A stretch of 64,000 nt of DNA from an uncultured Mycobacterium sp. (GTDB taxonomy: Bacteria; Actinomycetota; Actinomycetes; Mycobacteriales; Mycobacteriaceae): positions 1-64,000 of the forward strand of contig FLQS01000016.1 of the NCBI GenBank assembly GCA_900078375.1, given 5' to 3'. The notes under the pieces are model-generated. The model was not told where the DNA came from. It did not search any database and saw only the letters and a program-made list of their open reading frames with translations. This document shows positions 37,251-46,140 of the stretch, piece by piece. The number at the start of each line of letters is the position of its first letter. The first letter of the stretch is position 1. Both the position numbers and the translations under genes were made by a program.

Positions 37251-38110
37251 GGTGTCGGCTCATTGACGTGGTGGCGTCGCGGCCACACCCGAGAGCGCAG
37301 GAACCGGCGGCCCATCATCGCCGGCGCGCGGTCGAGCCGTTGCCGCCACCGTCCGGCGTGCTCGACCGGCATGGCCGCGAAAATCCGTGCCGCTTCGGTG
37401 CGGGGCAAAGCGCGCAGGACCCGCTCGCCGACCACCGGGTGGGCGACACCCACGACCTCGGCAGCGACCTCCGGGCCCCGCGCCACGAGGACCTCGGAGG
37501 CCGACTCGGTATCCATGCGGCCGACGAGTGCGGCCAGTCCGCGTGCGTCGAGATGGTGCACCGCGGCGAGCGGACTGGCCAGTTGAACGGCGTGGCCCCG
37601 CTCAGAGGTCAGGTGCAGGTCTGACCAGGCGATGACGTCGCGCCCGGCGGGGCCGGCGATCGGGCCCAGCTTCAGCCGCCGCAACACTGCGCCGAACCCG
37701 ACTTCGACCCCGGCCAGTTCGAACCGGCCGGCCGGGGTGCGTGCCAGCACCACGTCGGCGACCCGGGCCAGACGCTGCCCGACGACGTCGATCACCTGGG
37801 TGTCCAGGACGTCGCGTACCAGCAGGATCTCGCGCTCGTCGAGGGTGTCGGCTCCGAATCGCTCGGCACCGGCGGCATCGGTGCCCAGCACCACCCGGCT
37901 GGGCCCGAAGGCGGTCACCTGGTCCCACGGCACCAGCAGCGACGAGCCGTGCCTGCGCGTGATCAGGAGACGCGCCACCATCTGCGGGCCGGATTCACCC
38001 AGGCTCGCGGTCAGGTCGGCGAGCCGGCCGAGCACCCGCCCGTCGGATCCTAGGACGGCGCCACCGATGACCCCGCTGAGCAACAGCACGGTGGAAGCAT
38101 AGGACCGCAC
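37247..38110 (-). CDS. PRC-barrel/MgtE N-domain protein, partner of the NRAMP gene
   Basis: About 287 residues. N-terminal LLSGVIGGAVLGSDGRVLGRLADL and RFELAGVEVG segments look like two PRC-barrel units. The C-terminal half (HHLDARGLAALVGRMDTESASEVL onwards, to RIFAAMPVEHAGRW) resembles the MgtE cytosolic magnesium-sensing N domain. No transmembrane helix is seen. It probably senses cytosolic divalent ions and gates or regulates the adjacent NRAMP. The start (GTG at 38110 or 38089) is uncertain. The divergent acyl-CoA dehydrogenase gene begins 40 bases away. Confidence 0.72.
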   Translation of the reverse strand: MRSYASTVLLLSGVIGGAVLGSDGRVLGRLADLTASLGESGPQMVARLLITRRHGSSLLVPWDQVTAFGPSRVVLGTDAAGAERFGADTLDEREILLVRDVLDTQVIDVVGQRLARVADVVLARTPAGRFELAGVEVGFGAVLRRLKLGPIAGPAGRDVIAWSDLHLTSERGHAVQLASPLAAVHHLDARGLAALVGRMDTESASEVLVARGPEVAAEVVGVAHPVVGERVLRALPRTEAARIFAAMPVEHAGRWRQRLDRAPAMMGRRFLRSRVWPRRHHVNEPTP

Positions 38111-38149
38111 TCGTTGATTAATGCAGCTGTATGAAGTTACGATCGCGCC

Positions 38150-39445
38150 ATGTGGGACTTTGAAACCGACCCCGAATACCAGAAGAAGCTCGACTGGGTC
38201 GAGGAGTTCATGCGTGAACAACTCGAGCCGCTGGACTTCGCACCGCTGGACCCCTACGAGAAAACCAACCCCGAGGTGCTGCGGGTGCTGCGCCCGCTAC
38301 AGCAGCAGGTCAGGGACCAGGGGCTGTGGGCCGCGCACCTGGGCCCGGAGTTGGGCGGGCAGGGCTACGGGCAGGTGAAGCTGGCGCTGCTCAACGAGAT
38401 CGTCGGCCGGTCTCGCTGGGCGCCTTCGGTTTTCGGATCACAAGCGCCGGACTCCGGTAACGCCGAGATCATTGCCATGTTCGGCACCGACGAGCAAAAG
38501 AAGCGCTACCTGCAACCGCTGCTCGACGGTGAGATCTCGTCCTGTTATTCGATGACCGAACCGCACGGCGGTTCCGACCCAGGCCTGTTCACCACCCATG
38601 CCGAACGCGACGGTGACGATTGGGTGATCAACGGCGAGAAGTGGTTTTCCTCCAACGCCCGCAACGCCTCGTTCTTCATCGTCATGGTGGTGACAAGCCC
38701 GGAAGCCCGCACGCACCAGAAGATGTCACTGTTCATCGTGCCTGCCGAGACGCCCGGCATCGAGATCATCCGCAACGTCGGCGTCGGCGGCGAGTCCGAC
38801 GATCGCGCCGGGCACGGCTATATCCGCTACAACGACGTCCGGGTGCCGGCCGACCACGTGCTCGGTGGCGAGGGGCAGGCATTCGCGATCGCCCAGACCC
38901 GGCTCGGTGGCGGCCGCGTGCACCACGCTATGCGCACGATTGCGTTGGCCCGCAAGGCTTTCGACATGATGTGTGAGCGGGCGGTCTCTCGACAGACCCG
39001 TCAGGGGCCGCTGGGCAATTACCAGATGACGCAGGAGAAGATCGCCGACAGCTGGATTCAGATCGAGCAGTTCCGGCTGCTGGTGTTGCGCACCGCCTGG
39101 AAGATCGACAAGTACCACGACTACCAGAAGGTGCGCCGGGATATCGCGGCGGTCAAGGTGGCCATGCCCCAGGTCCTACACGACGTCGTGCAGCGGGCCA
39201 TGCATTTGCATGGCGCACTGGGGGTTTCCGATGAGATGCCGTTCGTGAAGATGTTGGTGGGTGCCGAGTCCCTGGCCATCGCCGACGGCCCCACCGAGGT
39301 GCACAAACTGACGGTGGCCCGCCGGACCCTCAAGGAGTACGAGCCCGTCGACACGCTGTTCCCGTCGCAGCACATCCCGACCCGGCGCGCGGCCGCCCAG
39401 GCCAAGCTGGCCGAGCTTCTCGAACACGAGGTCGCCGAACTCTGA
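38150..39445 (+). CDS. acyl-CoA dehydrogenase
   Basis: 431 residues. FAD and substrate landmarks: CYSMTEPHGGSDP (about 130), WFSSNARNASF and the C-terminal HGALGVSDEMPFVKML. The size and the N-terminal EEFMREQLEPLD fit the longer mycobacterial FadE branch related to ACAD10/11. It introduces a double bond into an acyl-CoA, passing electrons to ETF. Its stop overlaps the ATG of the TetR gene (TGATG), suggesting that the regulator controls this unit. Confidence 0.93.
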   Translation: MWDFETDPEYQKKLDWVEEFMREQLEPLDFAPLDPYEKTNPEVLRVLRPLQQQVRDQGLWAAHLGPELGGQGYGQVKLALLNEIVGRSRWAPSVFGSQAPDSGNAEIIAMFGTDEQKKRYLQPLLDGEISSCYSMTEPHGGSDPGLFTTHAERDGDDWVINGEKWFSSNARNASFFIVMVVTSPEARTHQKMSLFIVPAETPGIEIIRNVGVGGESDDRAGHGYIRYNDVRVPADHVLGGEGQAFAIAQTRLGGGRVHHAMRTIALARKAFDMMCERAVSRQTRQGPLGNYQMTQEKIADSWIQIEQFRLLVLRTAWKIDKYHDYQKVRRDIAAVKVAMPQVLHDVVQRAMHLHGALGVSDEMPFVKMLVGAESLAIADGPTEVHKLTVARRTLKEYEPVDTLFPSQHIPTRRAAAQAKLAELLEHEVAEL

Positions 39446-40095
39446 TGGCGGCCGGCACCTCGGCGAACCTGGTGGCCACCGCCGAGCGGTTGTTCGCCGA
39501 GCGCGGGGTGGACGCGGTGAGCTTGCGGGAGATCGCCCGCGAGGCCGGGGCCCGCAACGTGATGGCGGTGCAGTATCACTTCACCGACCGGGCCGGGGTG
39601 CTGGCCGCGATCGCCGACAAGCACCTGCCGATGGTCGACGCCCGCCGCGATGCGCTGCTGGACGATATCGAAAATGACGCATCGCCCTCGATGCGGTCGA
39701 TGGCCTCAGCGCTGGTGACGCCGCTGGCGGCCAGGCTCGCCGACACCGACGGCGGCCCGGCGTTCCTGCGTATCCACGCCGATCTGCTGAACCGGCCGGT
39801 GCCCACCTTTGATTTCACCGGCCACTCCAGCAGCCTGCAGCGCTGGCGCCGGCTGCTCGAGCCGATGTTCGATCCGGTGGCCGCCACGCTGCATCCGCGG
39901 TTGGGGGCGCTGGTGTACGCCGCGGTCGAGTTGGGCCGCCGCGCGGCCACCGCGCCGCACGCCGACGACCGGTTGTTCACCAGTCACCTGGTCGACACGG
40001 TCGCCGCGATGCTCGCCGCGCCGCCATCGGAGGAGACCCGATCGCTGGCGCGGGAGCGCCAGGACCGCAAGTCGCACCGCCGCGTCCGGCCATAA
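39445..40095 (+). CDS. TetR-family regulator (acyl-CoA dehydrogenase-linked)
   Basis: 216 residues. The N-terminal DNA-binding domain is clear: TAERLFAERGVDAVSLREIAREAG, then the recognition helix ending in VQYHF. The rest is a helical ligand domain with a basic C-terminal tail. It overlaps the acyl-CoA dehydrogenase gene by one base and so is made with it. An acyl-CoA ligand is likely by context only. Confidence 0.9.
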   Translation: MAAGTSANLVATAERLFAERGVDAVSLREIAREAGARNVMAVQYHFTDRAGVLAAIADKHLPMVDARRDALLDDIENDASPSMRSMASALVTPLAARLADTDGGPAFLRIHADLLNRPVPTFDFTGHSSSLQRWRRLLEPMFDPVAATLHPRLGALVYAAVELGRRAATAPHADDRLFTSHLVDTVAAMLAAPPSEETRSLARERQDRKSHRRVRP

Positions 40096-40128
40096 CGGAC
40101 TCCAGCGAACATTCGTATCACACCGTTT

Positions 40129-40163
40129 GTCTACCGTTCGGACGACGCGCCCGTCTACCGTTC
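40129..40163. promoter_or_regulatory. tandem GTCTACCGTTC direct repeats upstream of a secreted-protein gene
   Basis: The 11-mer GTCTACCGTTC occurs at 40129-40139 and again at 40153-40163, 24 bases apart, in the gap before the gene at 40246. An AT-rich stretch (TCTATTATCG) follows. Their spacing suggests two protein-binding sites on nearly the same DNA face. They also match loosely the CGTTCGG motif described at 45069 and 63563. Confidence 0.5.
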
Positions 40164-40245
40164 AGTCTATTATCGCAGCTAGACCTACTTATCTGGCTAT
40201 ATCAATGGGAACCTCTGGTGCAACCCACAGCACACGGAGGATTTC

Positions 40246-40653
40246 ATGGCAAACACATCCGCTACTCGTCGATTCCGGATCGCCGCGGCCGGAATGGTCG
40301 GCGCGGCGGGCCTCGCCGCCGCCATCACCGGGGCGGGCATGGCGCACGCGGACGGGCTCGTCTCGAACCCGGGATCCGTCGACACCGACGGCACTCAGGG
40401 TTCATGGGCCAGCGCGGTGCACGGCTCGCAACGTCCCTCACAAGGTGTTCAGTACGACAGCCACACCTTCGAGAACGGGGGATGCGAAATCGGACTTGGT
40501 AACCAGCAGTGCCATACATCGGGACTGTGGTCGAAGGCCGCCAATGACGCCGACAGTGCCCTCGACGCCGACGGGATGCAGGCCGACGACGTCCGTGGGC
40601 CTGCCATCATCGCAGCGCCGGGGTCGAAGGCAACTCCGCCCAGGGGTTACTGA
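40246..40653 (+). CDS. small secreted hypothetical protein
   Basis: 135 residues. A signal peptide (about residues 1-36, with a hydrophobic AAAGMVGAAGLAAAITGAG core) ends in MAHADG, a standard Ala-x-Ala cleavage site. The mature part of about 99 residues is polar, rich in Asp, Ser and Gly, with two cysteines (GGCEIG and QQCHTS) nine residues apart that could form a disulfide. No family was recognised. The ATG follows GGAGGA. It heads the accessory region. Confidence 0.8.
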   Translation: MANTSATRRFRIAAAGMVGAAGLAAAITGAGMAHADGLVSNPGSVDTDGTQGSWASAVHGSQRPSQGVQYDSHTFENGGCEIGLGNQQCHTSGLWSKAANDADSALDADGMQADDVRGPAIIAAPGSKATPPRGY

Positions 40654-40818
40654 CGGCATGGCACGTCGCCTGATCGGCCGCCGGGCGTTATCGACCGAAC
40701 GTATGAATATCGCCCGGCGCCACCGGCGAACCCCGAGACTCGCGCGGGTTTGCACCTAAAGTCCCCCACAGGAATCCCGGGCCGACATCGCCCGTGGTGG
40801 CGGGCGGAAGAGAGGACC

Positions 40819-43302
40819 ATGGCTGCGGTCTTCAATCCGCCACCGACCTGGCCGCTAGAACCTGGTTTCACCCCGACCGCGGACTGGATGCCTGATCCAT
40901 TCTGGCCTTCAGCGCCGACGGGATGGCAGTTCTGGGTCGACGAGGTCCCGTCACCAAACACCCAAAATCCCTATCATCCGACCTATTCGGCTCCCCTGCG
41001 AGTCTCCAGCGAGGCGCCGGCCGGGCCATCCCTTTCGACGCCAAGTCGGCGTCGGGCCACCGTCATCGTCGGTGCTGTCGCCCTGGTGATGGCGGTGGTT
41101 GCCACCGTCACCGGCATCGTTGCGTGGAAACATCACGACGGCTCTCCACCCCTGTGGCCGGAGAACATGCTCGCGGGCACATTTCCGACCGCACCCACCG
41201 CCGCCTGGACCGTGAGCACGTCAACCTTGCTGAGTGACAAGGTCGGTCAGGTTGCGACTCCAGTGTTCGGCGCCGCATTCTATGGCAGCCCGGGCGCGAT
41301 CGTCGTCGGTGATCATGTCGTCATTCACGTGGTTCGAAAAAATCACTCATCCCAAGACGAGAATGCCGAGCTGGTCTCACTGAGTTTGGTTGACGGACAT
41401 AAGGAATGGTCGATACCGGCTCAGGTCAACGATGGTTGCGCTCGAAATCTGCTGGGAGACCGGCTGGTCTGCCAAAGGACGGGCAAGAACGGTCAACAGG
41501 GGCAACTGCAGTTCATCGATGTAGGCACGGGCGATGTCGACTCGACGGTGGCCTCCCGTGCGTCGATTCTCGCAAGTGACGGAACCAGTTTGTACACCGC
41601 GTTCTACAACCAGGATGTCACCGGCCTGACTGTCAGCAAGGGCACCGCCGAGAATCCTGCCTCGGCATGGACGAAGACCGTACCCAACGAGGTGTGCCAG
41701 GCCTACGGTGACGGCGACGGCCAGGACCTCCATGTCGCCCACGGTGTGCTCTGGGGCTACCTGGGCGGCGCCGAGATCGCGCTTCGGGCCGATAACGGTT
41801 CACCTCTGTTCGACCACGAAGTTGTCAACGTCCGAACACGAGAACCGGACACCATCATCGCCACCCGCTGCCGGCCCGGCACCGACTTCGACGGCTGGCC
41901 GACCGAAGTCGCGACCTTGAGCGGCCACCAATTATTCACCTCCCCAGTTCCTTTGCCCCGCGAAGATCTATCGGTGTTTACCGGCGGACCCCCGCCGTTG
42001 ATCACCGCCCGGGGTGACGCGCTGGACCCGACGACCGGTAACACGCTGTGGCGGCTACCGGGGAGAACCTCGTCCGGTGCCGGCTGGGTCATCGGCAACA
42101 TTGGGGCGGTGTCGGATGGCAACGGGATGGCCGCCTACAACATGGCCTCCGGAGATCGGCTGTGGCACAGCGGCGAGATACTTCATTCCAATGCTGTCAC
42201 CGACGGTGAGCGCGCCGTTATCTCTACCGGATACGGCGGCATTGCTGCGATTTCCCTCGCGGACGGATCGCGGACTTGGGAAGTCGGCATCGCCGTCGGC
42301 GAGGGCGTAGTCATCTATGCCACCAGCCGCGGAGTCCTTGCCGTCGGCACCTCAGGAGTTAGCCTGCTGCGGCCGACGGGCCCAGCGGCGTCTGTGCCGG
42401 CCTTCGGCACGACCCCAACCGATAAGTCCGGCGGCGCTCCGTTGGCCACGAAATGCGGCCGCCCGGCGCATTTCGAACCGCAGGCCATCCGCGCTCAGTC
42501 CGGAGCACTCGTCATCACCATGAAGATCGTGGCGCATTGTCCCGGTGGCGACGTTCTGTCGTCGCCGCAGACTCGGCTGTCGGTCACATCCGATGGTGAG
42601 AATGTCGCGTCGGGCACCTTCGATCTCGCTGCACAGCCGATCGCCATCCCCGCTGGCAGTGGTGTCGATGGCAGCCCGTCGATCAGCCATGACTTCGTCT
42701 TCCCAGCCGGCACATTCTGGCGGATCCCCGTGTCGCTCAACGCTATTCCTGAGGGGGGTGCAAGCCAGACCGGCCCTACCGATCTCGGGGTCAATACCTT
42801 GGTCGTCGACTGCCAGCAGGACGGTCCATCCGGTTCCACCAAGGCGCCGAACGGCTCGGCAGGCAGTCGGTCAAGCACCGCCACCGGACCTGCCACCCCG
42901 TCGAGCGGGAACAACGAGACCGCAAGTTTCGACGCGCTGCGGGCCCTGGCCAACGCCGACCGTCCCTTCGTCTCCGCCAACCTCACCGATCGCTGGGTGC
43001 CCCAACTCAGTTCGAAACGGCCCGGATTGGTAGCCGACGGTATCGTCTGGGACAACGCCGCCACCCTGCGTGAGCACTTGGATCTGCGGCTGCGATACCC
43101 CGAAGTGCGGCTGCTGTACTCCGGGGACTGGTCGACGTTCTCTGCACCTGATTTCTGGGTGACAATCGCGGGCGTGACGTTTTTGGACTCCGACAGCGCA
43201 CTGGGCTGGTGTCGCGATCACGGGTTCGACCGCGAGCACTGCTACGCCAAGCTGGTCAGCACCAGCCATCCCGTCGATGGCACGACGGCATTCAACCCGT
43301 AG
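40819..43302 (+). CDS. single-pass protein with Trp/Pro-rich N-tag, beta-propeller and C-terminal domain
   Basis: About 827 residues from the ATG at 40819 (GAGGA upstream). The cytosolic N terminus has a DUF2510-like tag (FNPPPTWP, DPFWPSAPTGW). One helix (about 79-103) follows, then about 500 extracytoplasmic residues with repeated strand motifs of PQQ-propeller type (LVSLSLVDGHKEWSI, TGNTLWRLPG, AISLADGSRTWEVG). A Ser/Thr/Pro linker leads to a final domain of about 100 residues (SSKRPGLVADG, LRLRYPEVRLLYSGDW, WVTIAGVTF) that I recall from actinobacterial kinase-type receptors. It is probably an envelope sensor or scaffold of the adjacent system. Confidence 0.75.
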   Translation: MAAVFNPPPTWPLEPGFTPTADWMPDPFWPSAPTGWQFWVDEVPSPNTQNPYHPTYSAPLRVSSEAPAGPSLSTPSRRRATVIVGAVALVMAVVATVTGIVAWKHHDGSPPLWPENMLAGTFPTAPTAAWTVSTSTLLSDKVGQVATPVFGAAFYGSPGAIVVGDHVVIHVVRKNHSSQDENAELVSLSLVDGHKEWSIPAQVNDGCARNLLGDRLVCQRTGKNGQQGQLQFIDVGTGDVDSTVASRASILASDGTSLYTAFYNQDVTGLTVSKGTAENPASAWTKTVPNEVCQAYGDGDGQDLHVAHGVLWGYLGGAEIALRADNGSPLFDHEVVNVRTREPDTIIATRCRPGTDFDGWPTEVATLSGHQLFTSPVPLPREDLSVFTGGPPPLITARGDALDPTTGNTLWRLPGRTSSGAGWVIGNIGAVSDGNGMAAYNMASGDRLWHSGEILHSNAVTDGERAVISTGYGGIAAISLADGSRTWEVGIAVGEGVVIYATSRGVLAVGTSGVSLLRPTGPAASVPAFGTTPTDKSGGAPLATKCGRPAHFEPQAIRAQSGALVITMKIVAHCPGGDVLSSPQTRLSVTSDGENVASGTFDLAAQPIAIPAGSGVDGSPSISHDFVFPAGTFWRIPVSLNAIPEGGASQTGPTDLGVNTLVVDCQQDGPSGSTKAPNGSAGSRSSTATGPATPSSGNNETASFDALRALANADRPFVSANLTDRWVPQLSSKRPGLVADGIVWDNAATLREHLDLRLRYPEVRLLYSGDWSTFSAPDFWVTIAGVTFLDSDSALGWCRDHGFDREHCYAKLVSTSHPVDGTTAFNP

Positions 43303-43320
43303 AAAGTCTCTGTGTTGCAG

Positions 43321-44973
43321 CTACTTTGAGCTACCGTTGGTCTCTGGGTCGCCATGCTGCGGCCCAGTGTAAGTGGTGCCCGCGCCGAAGCGCTGTGTCG
43401 AGTCCGCGAGTACCCGCTGTGCGCGCGCGGCAGCGCTCTCCGGCACAGGATCCGATGCAGCGCTCGCGGCCCGGAAGATCGTCGGAGCGTTACCGGCGGG
43501 CGCGGCCGTGTGTACTGGAACCTCGCTTGTCACCGGGGACGCGGATGGAGGCACGCGCCGCGTCCGTAGCAGTGCGCCAAGGGGACTGACCGCAACGGCA
43601 CCGAGCAGCACACACAAGGCCACACCGCAGATCACCACGTCGAACGTCGACGTGATCTGCTGGGCCAGTGTGTTGCCGTACACCGGGTTGTAGCCAGGCC
43701 CGCCATCGACATAGAACACCCGCAACGCCATCGCGACACCGATCACGACGCGGCCGATCGCGAAACCCACCAGCGCTGCGCTCACCCCAATGAGCACCCG
43801 GGCTGACGCCCGCGGCTTGCTGAGGTTGGCCCGAAGCCACAGCGCCGCCGCACCGGTCACCACGTCGAACCCCACCAGCATCGCGGTGTCGTAAAGCGAA
43901 TGGGGCAAATCCAAGCTGGCGGCAATTGCGAAGTCGGCGGTACGCAACACAACTGACGCCAGACACCAGAAGCTGATCAGCGCCAGCACTGTGCGCATCG
44001 CTGCGCCGAGCACCTGCCGGTCGGCCGGGACGGTCGACGTCACGGCTGACAGGCTGACAACCCCGCAGACGGCAGCAGCCAGGACCCAGGCGAGATACCC
44101 CTCGTAGCCCACCGCCGCCGTCGAGGTGCTCTCGGCAATGCCGTGGAACGCATCGATTTCGCGTCCGACGTCCGAACTCCACACGATCAGACTTGCGGCC
44201 AGCGACGAAGCTCCGAGGGCCAGGAGCGCCAACCGAGAGGCTGCGGAATCACGCCGTATCCAATTGCATCCGATCAAGACCGCAGTCAGTGCCACGCCGG
44301 CATTGAGCAGTGTGAGCACAACGACCGCCGCGTCGGATTTGTGCAGCGACTCGGCGTCCCACATGTATTCGGTCCGCCAGTAGATGTTGAACAGGGTGGA
44401 CCACACCGCAAGCACCATCGCGCCGAGCGCGATTCGACGGGTCCACGCGCGCCAACCCGGATGGTCGACCGCTGGCCAACCCCTCGTCGGCTGGGCTCCC
44501 AAGACTGCGCCAGCCAATGCGAACAGGGCGCCAGGGCCAATCCCCGGAGATACGGTCCCTGTCCCGGCCTGGCGGAGAGTTTGCACGACGGTGAACACCA
44601 CGAACCCACCCACGACCAGAAGCAGTGGAGCCGTGAACAGCAACCGCAGCCGCCCGGTGTTCGCCGCGTCCAGCGCGGCCCGCAGCGGCTCGGCGGCCCC
44701 AAGGCGACTGACCACGATCGCTGCCGCGGCCAACAGCACCGCTACCCACACGAGGGCATAGAGTGCCCAGCTACTGGCCGGCACCCCGAGCCCGAAGACG
44801 ATGTTCCACGGGAGGCATAGCGACACCACGAGCAGCAGAACCGCACACGCATCGCTGGCGATCGTCGCCTTCTGGGCCGGGTCGGGGTTCTGCCGACGGC
44901 GCTTGCCGTGGGCGCCACCCGAGGAGGTGGCGCCACGGACGCCAGTGGCCGTGACGTCGACGTGTTTGTTCAC
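43321..44973 (-). CDS. polytopic membrane protein with RFGAGTTYTG tail
   Basis: 550 residues from a GTG at 44973. About ten to twelve hydrophobic helices span residues 38-480. Then comes a Pro/Ala-rich cytosolic tail ending in RVLADSTQRFGAGTTYTG (about residues 517-536). Nearly the same peptide occurs in the N-terminal region of the membrane protein encoded at 61003. No enzyme family was recognised. It is divergent from the vWA-PP2C-kinase genes across 468 bases. It could be a membrane target or partner of the kinase, since the tail has several Ser/Thr; this is speculation. Confidence 0.75.
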   Translation of the reverse strand: MNKHVDVTATGVRGATSSGGAHGKRRRQNPDPAQKATIASDACAVLLLVVSLCLPWNIVFGLGVPASSWALYALVWVAVLLAAAAIVVSRLGAAEPLRAALDAANTGRLRLLFTAPLLLVVGGFVVFTVVQTLRQAGTGTVSPGIGPGALFALAGAVLGAQPTRGWPAVDHPGWRAWTRRIALGAMVLAVWSTLFNIYWRTEYMWDAESLHKSDAAVVVLTLLNAGVALTAVLIGCNWIRRDSAASRLALLALGASSLAASLIVWSSDVGREIDAFHGIAESTSTAAVGYEGYLAWVLAAAVCGVVSLSAVTSTVPADRQVLGAAMRTVLALISFWCLASVVLRTADFAIAASLDLPHSLYDTAMLVGFDVVTGAAALWLRANLSKPRASARVLIGVSAALVGFAIGRVVIGVAMALRVFYVDGGPGYNPVYGNTLAQQITSTFDVVICGVALCVLLGAVAVSPLGALLRTRRVPPSASPVTSEVPVHTAAPAGNAPTIFRAASAASDPVPESAAARAQRVLADSTQRFGAGTTYTGPQHGDPETNGSSK

Positions 44974-45441
44974 AGGTGTTCCCCCGAGGAGCTGGACCGT
45001 AGGTTGTGATTCGCGACTTTCGCGTCATATAACCTGACCGGCCACCGCCGCGCTGCACGTTAGACCCCAAATTCAGACGTTCGGACGAACGGCGCGAGCC
45101 AACCTCCCGCCTACCTGCCAGTAACGGCGTGCCGCGTGGCCGGGCCGGCCAAATTCATACGTTCGACCGACGGCACCACGCGGCTGGTTCGGCAGGCGAC
45201 TGCCGACAAGGCCCCGGCGGGCAGAACTCTCCCAGCGGTCAAGGCAAAGTGACTCCGCACCAAGGCGATTCGTGTGGAGCAGAGTGGATTGATCGACAGC
45301 TCGGCGGCCGGAACTCATCAAGCGCCGGAGACGTGCGTCTGGCAGCCTCATCGTCACCTGAACCGTTAGCGATGAATCCGGGCGGCGGCGATGAGAGGAT
45401 CTGGCGGAAGTACCCATCCTATCGACGCAGTAAGGAGCGCC
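44974..45441. other. 468-base divergent intergenic region with repeated motif
   Basis: No gene is seen. It holds two related 24-base direct repeats beginning AAATTCA, at 45069-45093 and 45151-45174, sharing ACGTTCG and a following CGA. The first contains the palindrome CGTTCG-GA-CGAACG (45078-45091). An AT-rich TTATAT on the minus strand at 45027-45032 may be a -10 for the membrane protein gene. AAGGAG at 45432-45437 is the ribosome binding site of the vWA gene. Confidence 0.55.
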
Positions 45442-46140
45442 GTGTCTGACTTTTGGGCCGTCGAACTCAATGACGAGAACCCTGATCCCAGGGTGGCGTG
45501 TGTCGTGCTGTGCGATGTGTCGGGCTCGATGAACGGGGACCCGATCGCGGCGCTCGAGCAGGGGTTCTCATCGTTCGTGCATTACCTGCACAACGACACA
45601 CTGGCCAGCAAGCGCGTCGAAGTGGCCGTCGTAACGTTCGGATCGGCTGCCACCGTGTTGGTGCCGATGCAGGAAGCACGCATGTTGCAGCCGGCCAGGT
45701 TTACCGCATCGGGCACCACGAACATGGCCGCGGGGATCCACCTGGCACTGGACATTCTCGAGGATCGTAAACATGCCTACAAGGCAGCGGGGCTGCAGTA
45801 CTACCGGCCCTGGATCCTCATTCTGACCGACGGCAAACCTAATGTCGAGGGGTTTGACACTGCGGTCGCCCGGCTGAATGCCGCCGAAACAAGCAGAGGT
45901 GTCACGGTTTTCCCGGTTGGTGCCGGGTCCGGCGTGGATTACCGGCAGCTGGGCCGGCTGTCGGTGCAGCGATCCCCGGCGCCACTCAATGGCTTGATGT
46001 ACGAAGAGCTATTCGAGTGGCTGTCCGCGTCGCTGAGCAATGTGTCCAATTCCACCGACTACGCCCGCAGCGACGAGGCCCTCGGCGCGATGGGCGACCG
46101 TATCAATTTGCCACCGGTGAGCGGCTGGACCAGCGCATGA
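45442..46140 (+). CDS. TerY-like vWA domain protein
   Basis: About 232 residues from the GTG at 45442 (AAGGAG upstream). It is almost entirely a von Willebrand A domain. The MIDAS metal site is complete: DVSGSM (about residue 25), the threonine in SGTTNMAAG and the aspartate in LTDGKPN. No signal peptide, so it is cytosolic. It overlaps the PP2C gene (ATGA), which overlaps the kinase gene (GTGA). This order and coupling match the TerY-P triad described by comparative genomics as a phospho-signalling unit. It probably recruits phosphorylated partners. Confidence 0.9.
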   Translation: MSDFWAVELNDENPDPRVACVVLCDVSGSMNGDPIAALEQGFSSFVHYLHNDTLASKRVEVAVVTFGSAATVLVPMQEARMLQPARFTASGTTNMAAGIHLALDILEDRKHAYKAAGLQYYRPWILILTDGKPNVEGFDTAVARLNAAETSRGVTVFPVGAGSGVDYRQLGRLSVQRSPAPLNGLMYEELFEWLSASLSNVSNSTDYARSDEALGAMGDRINLPPVSGWTSA

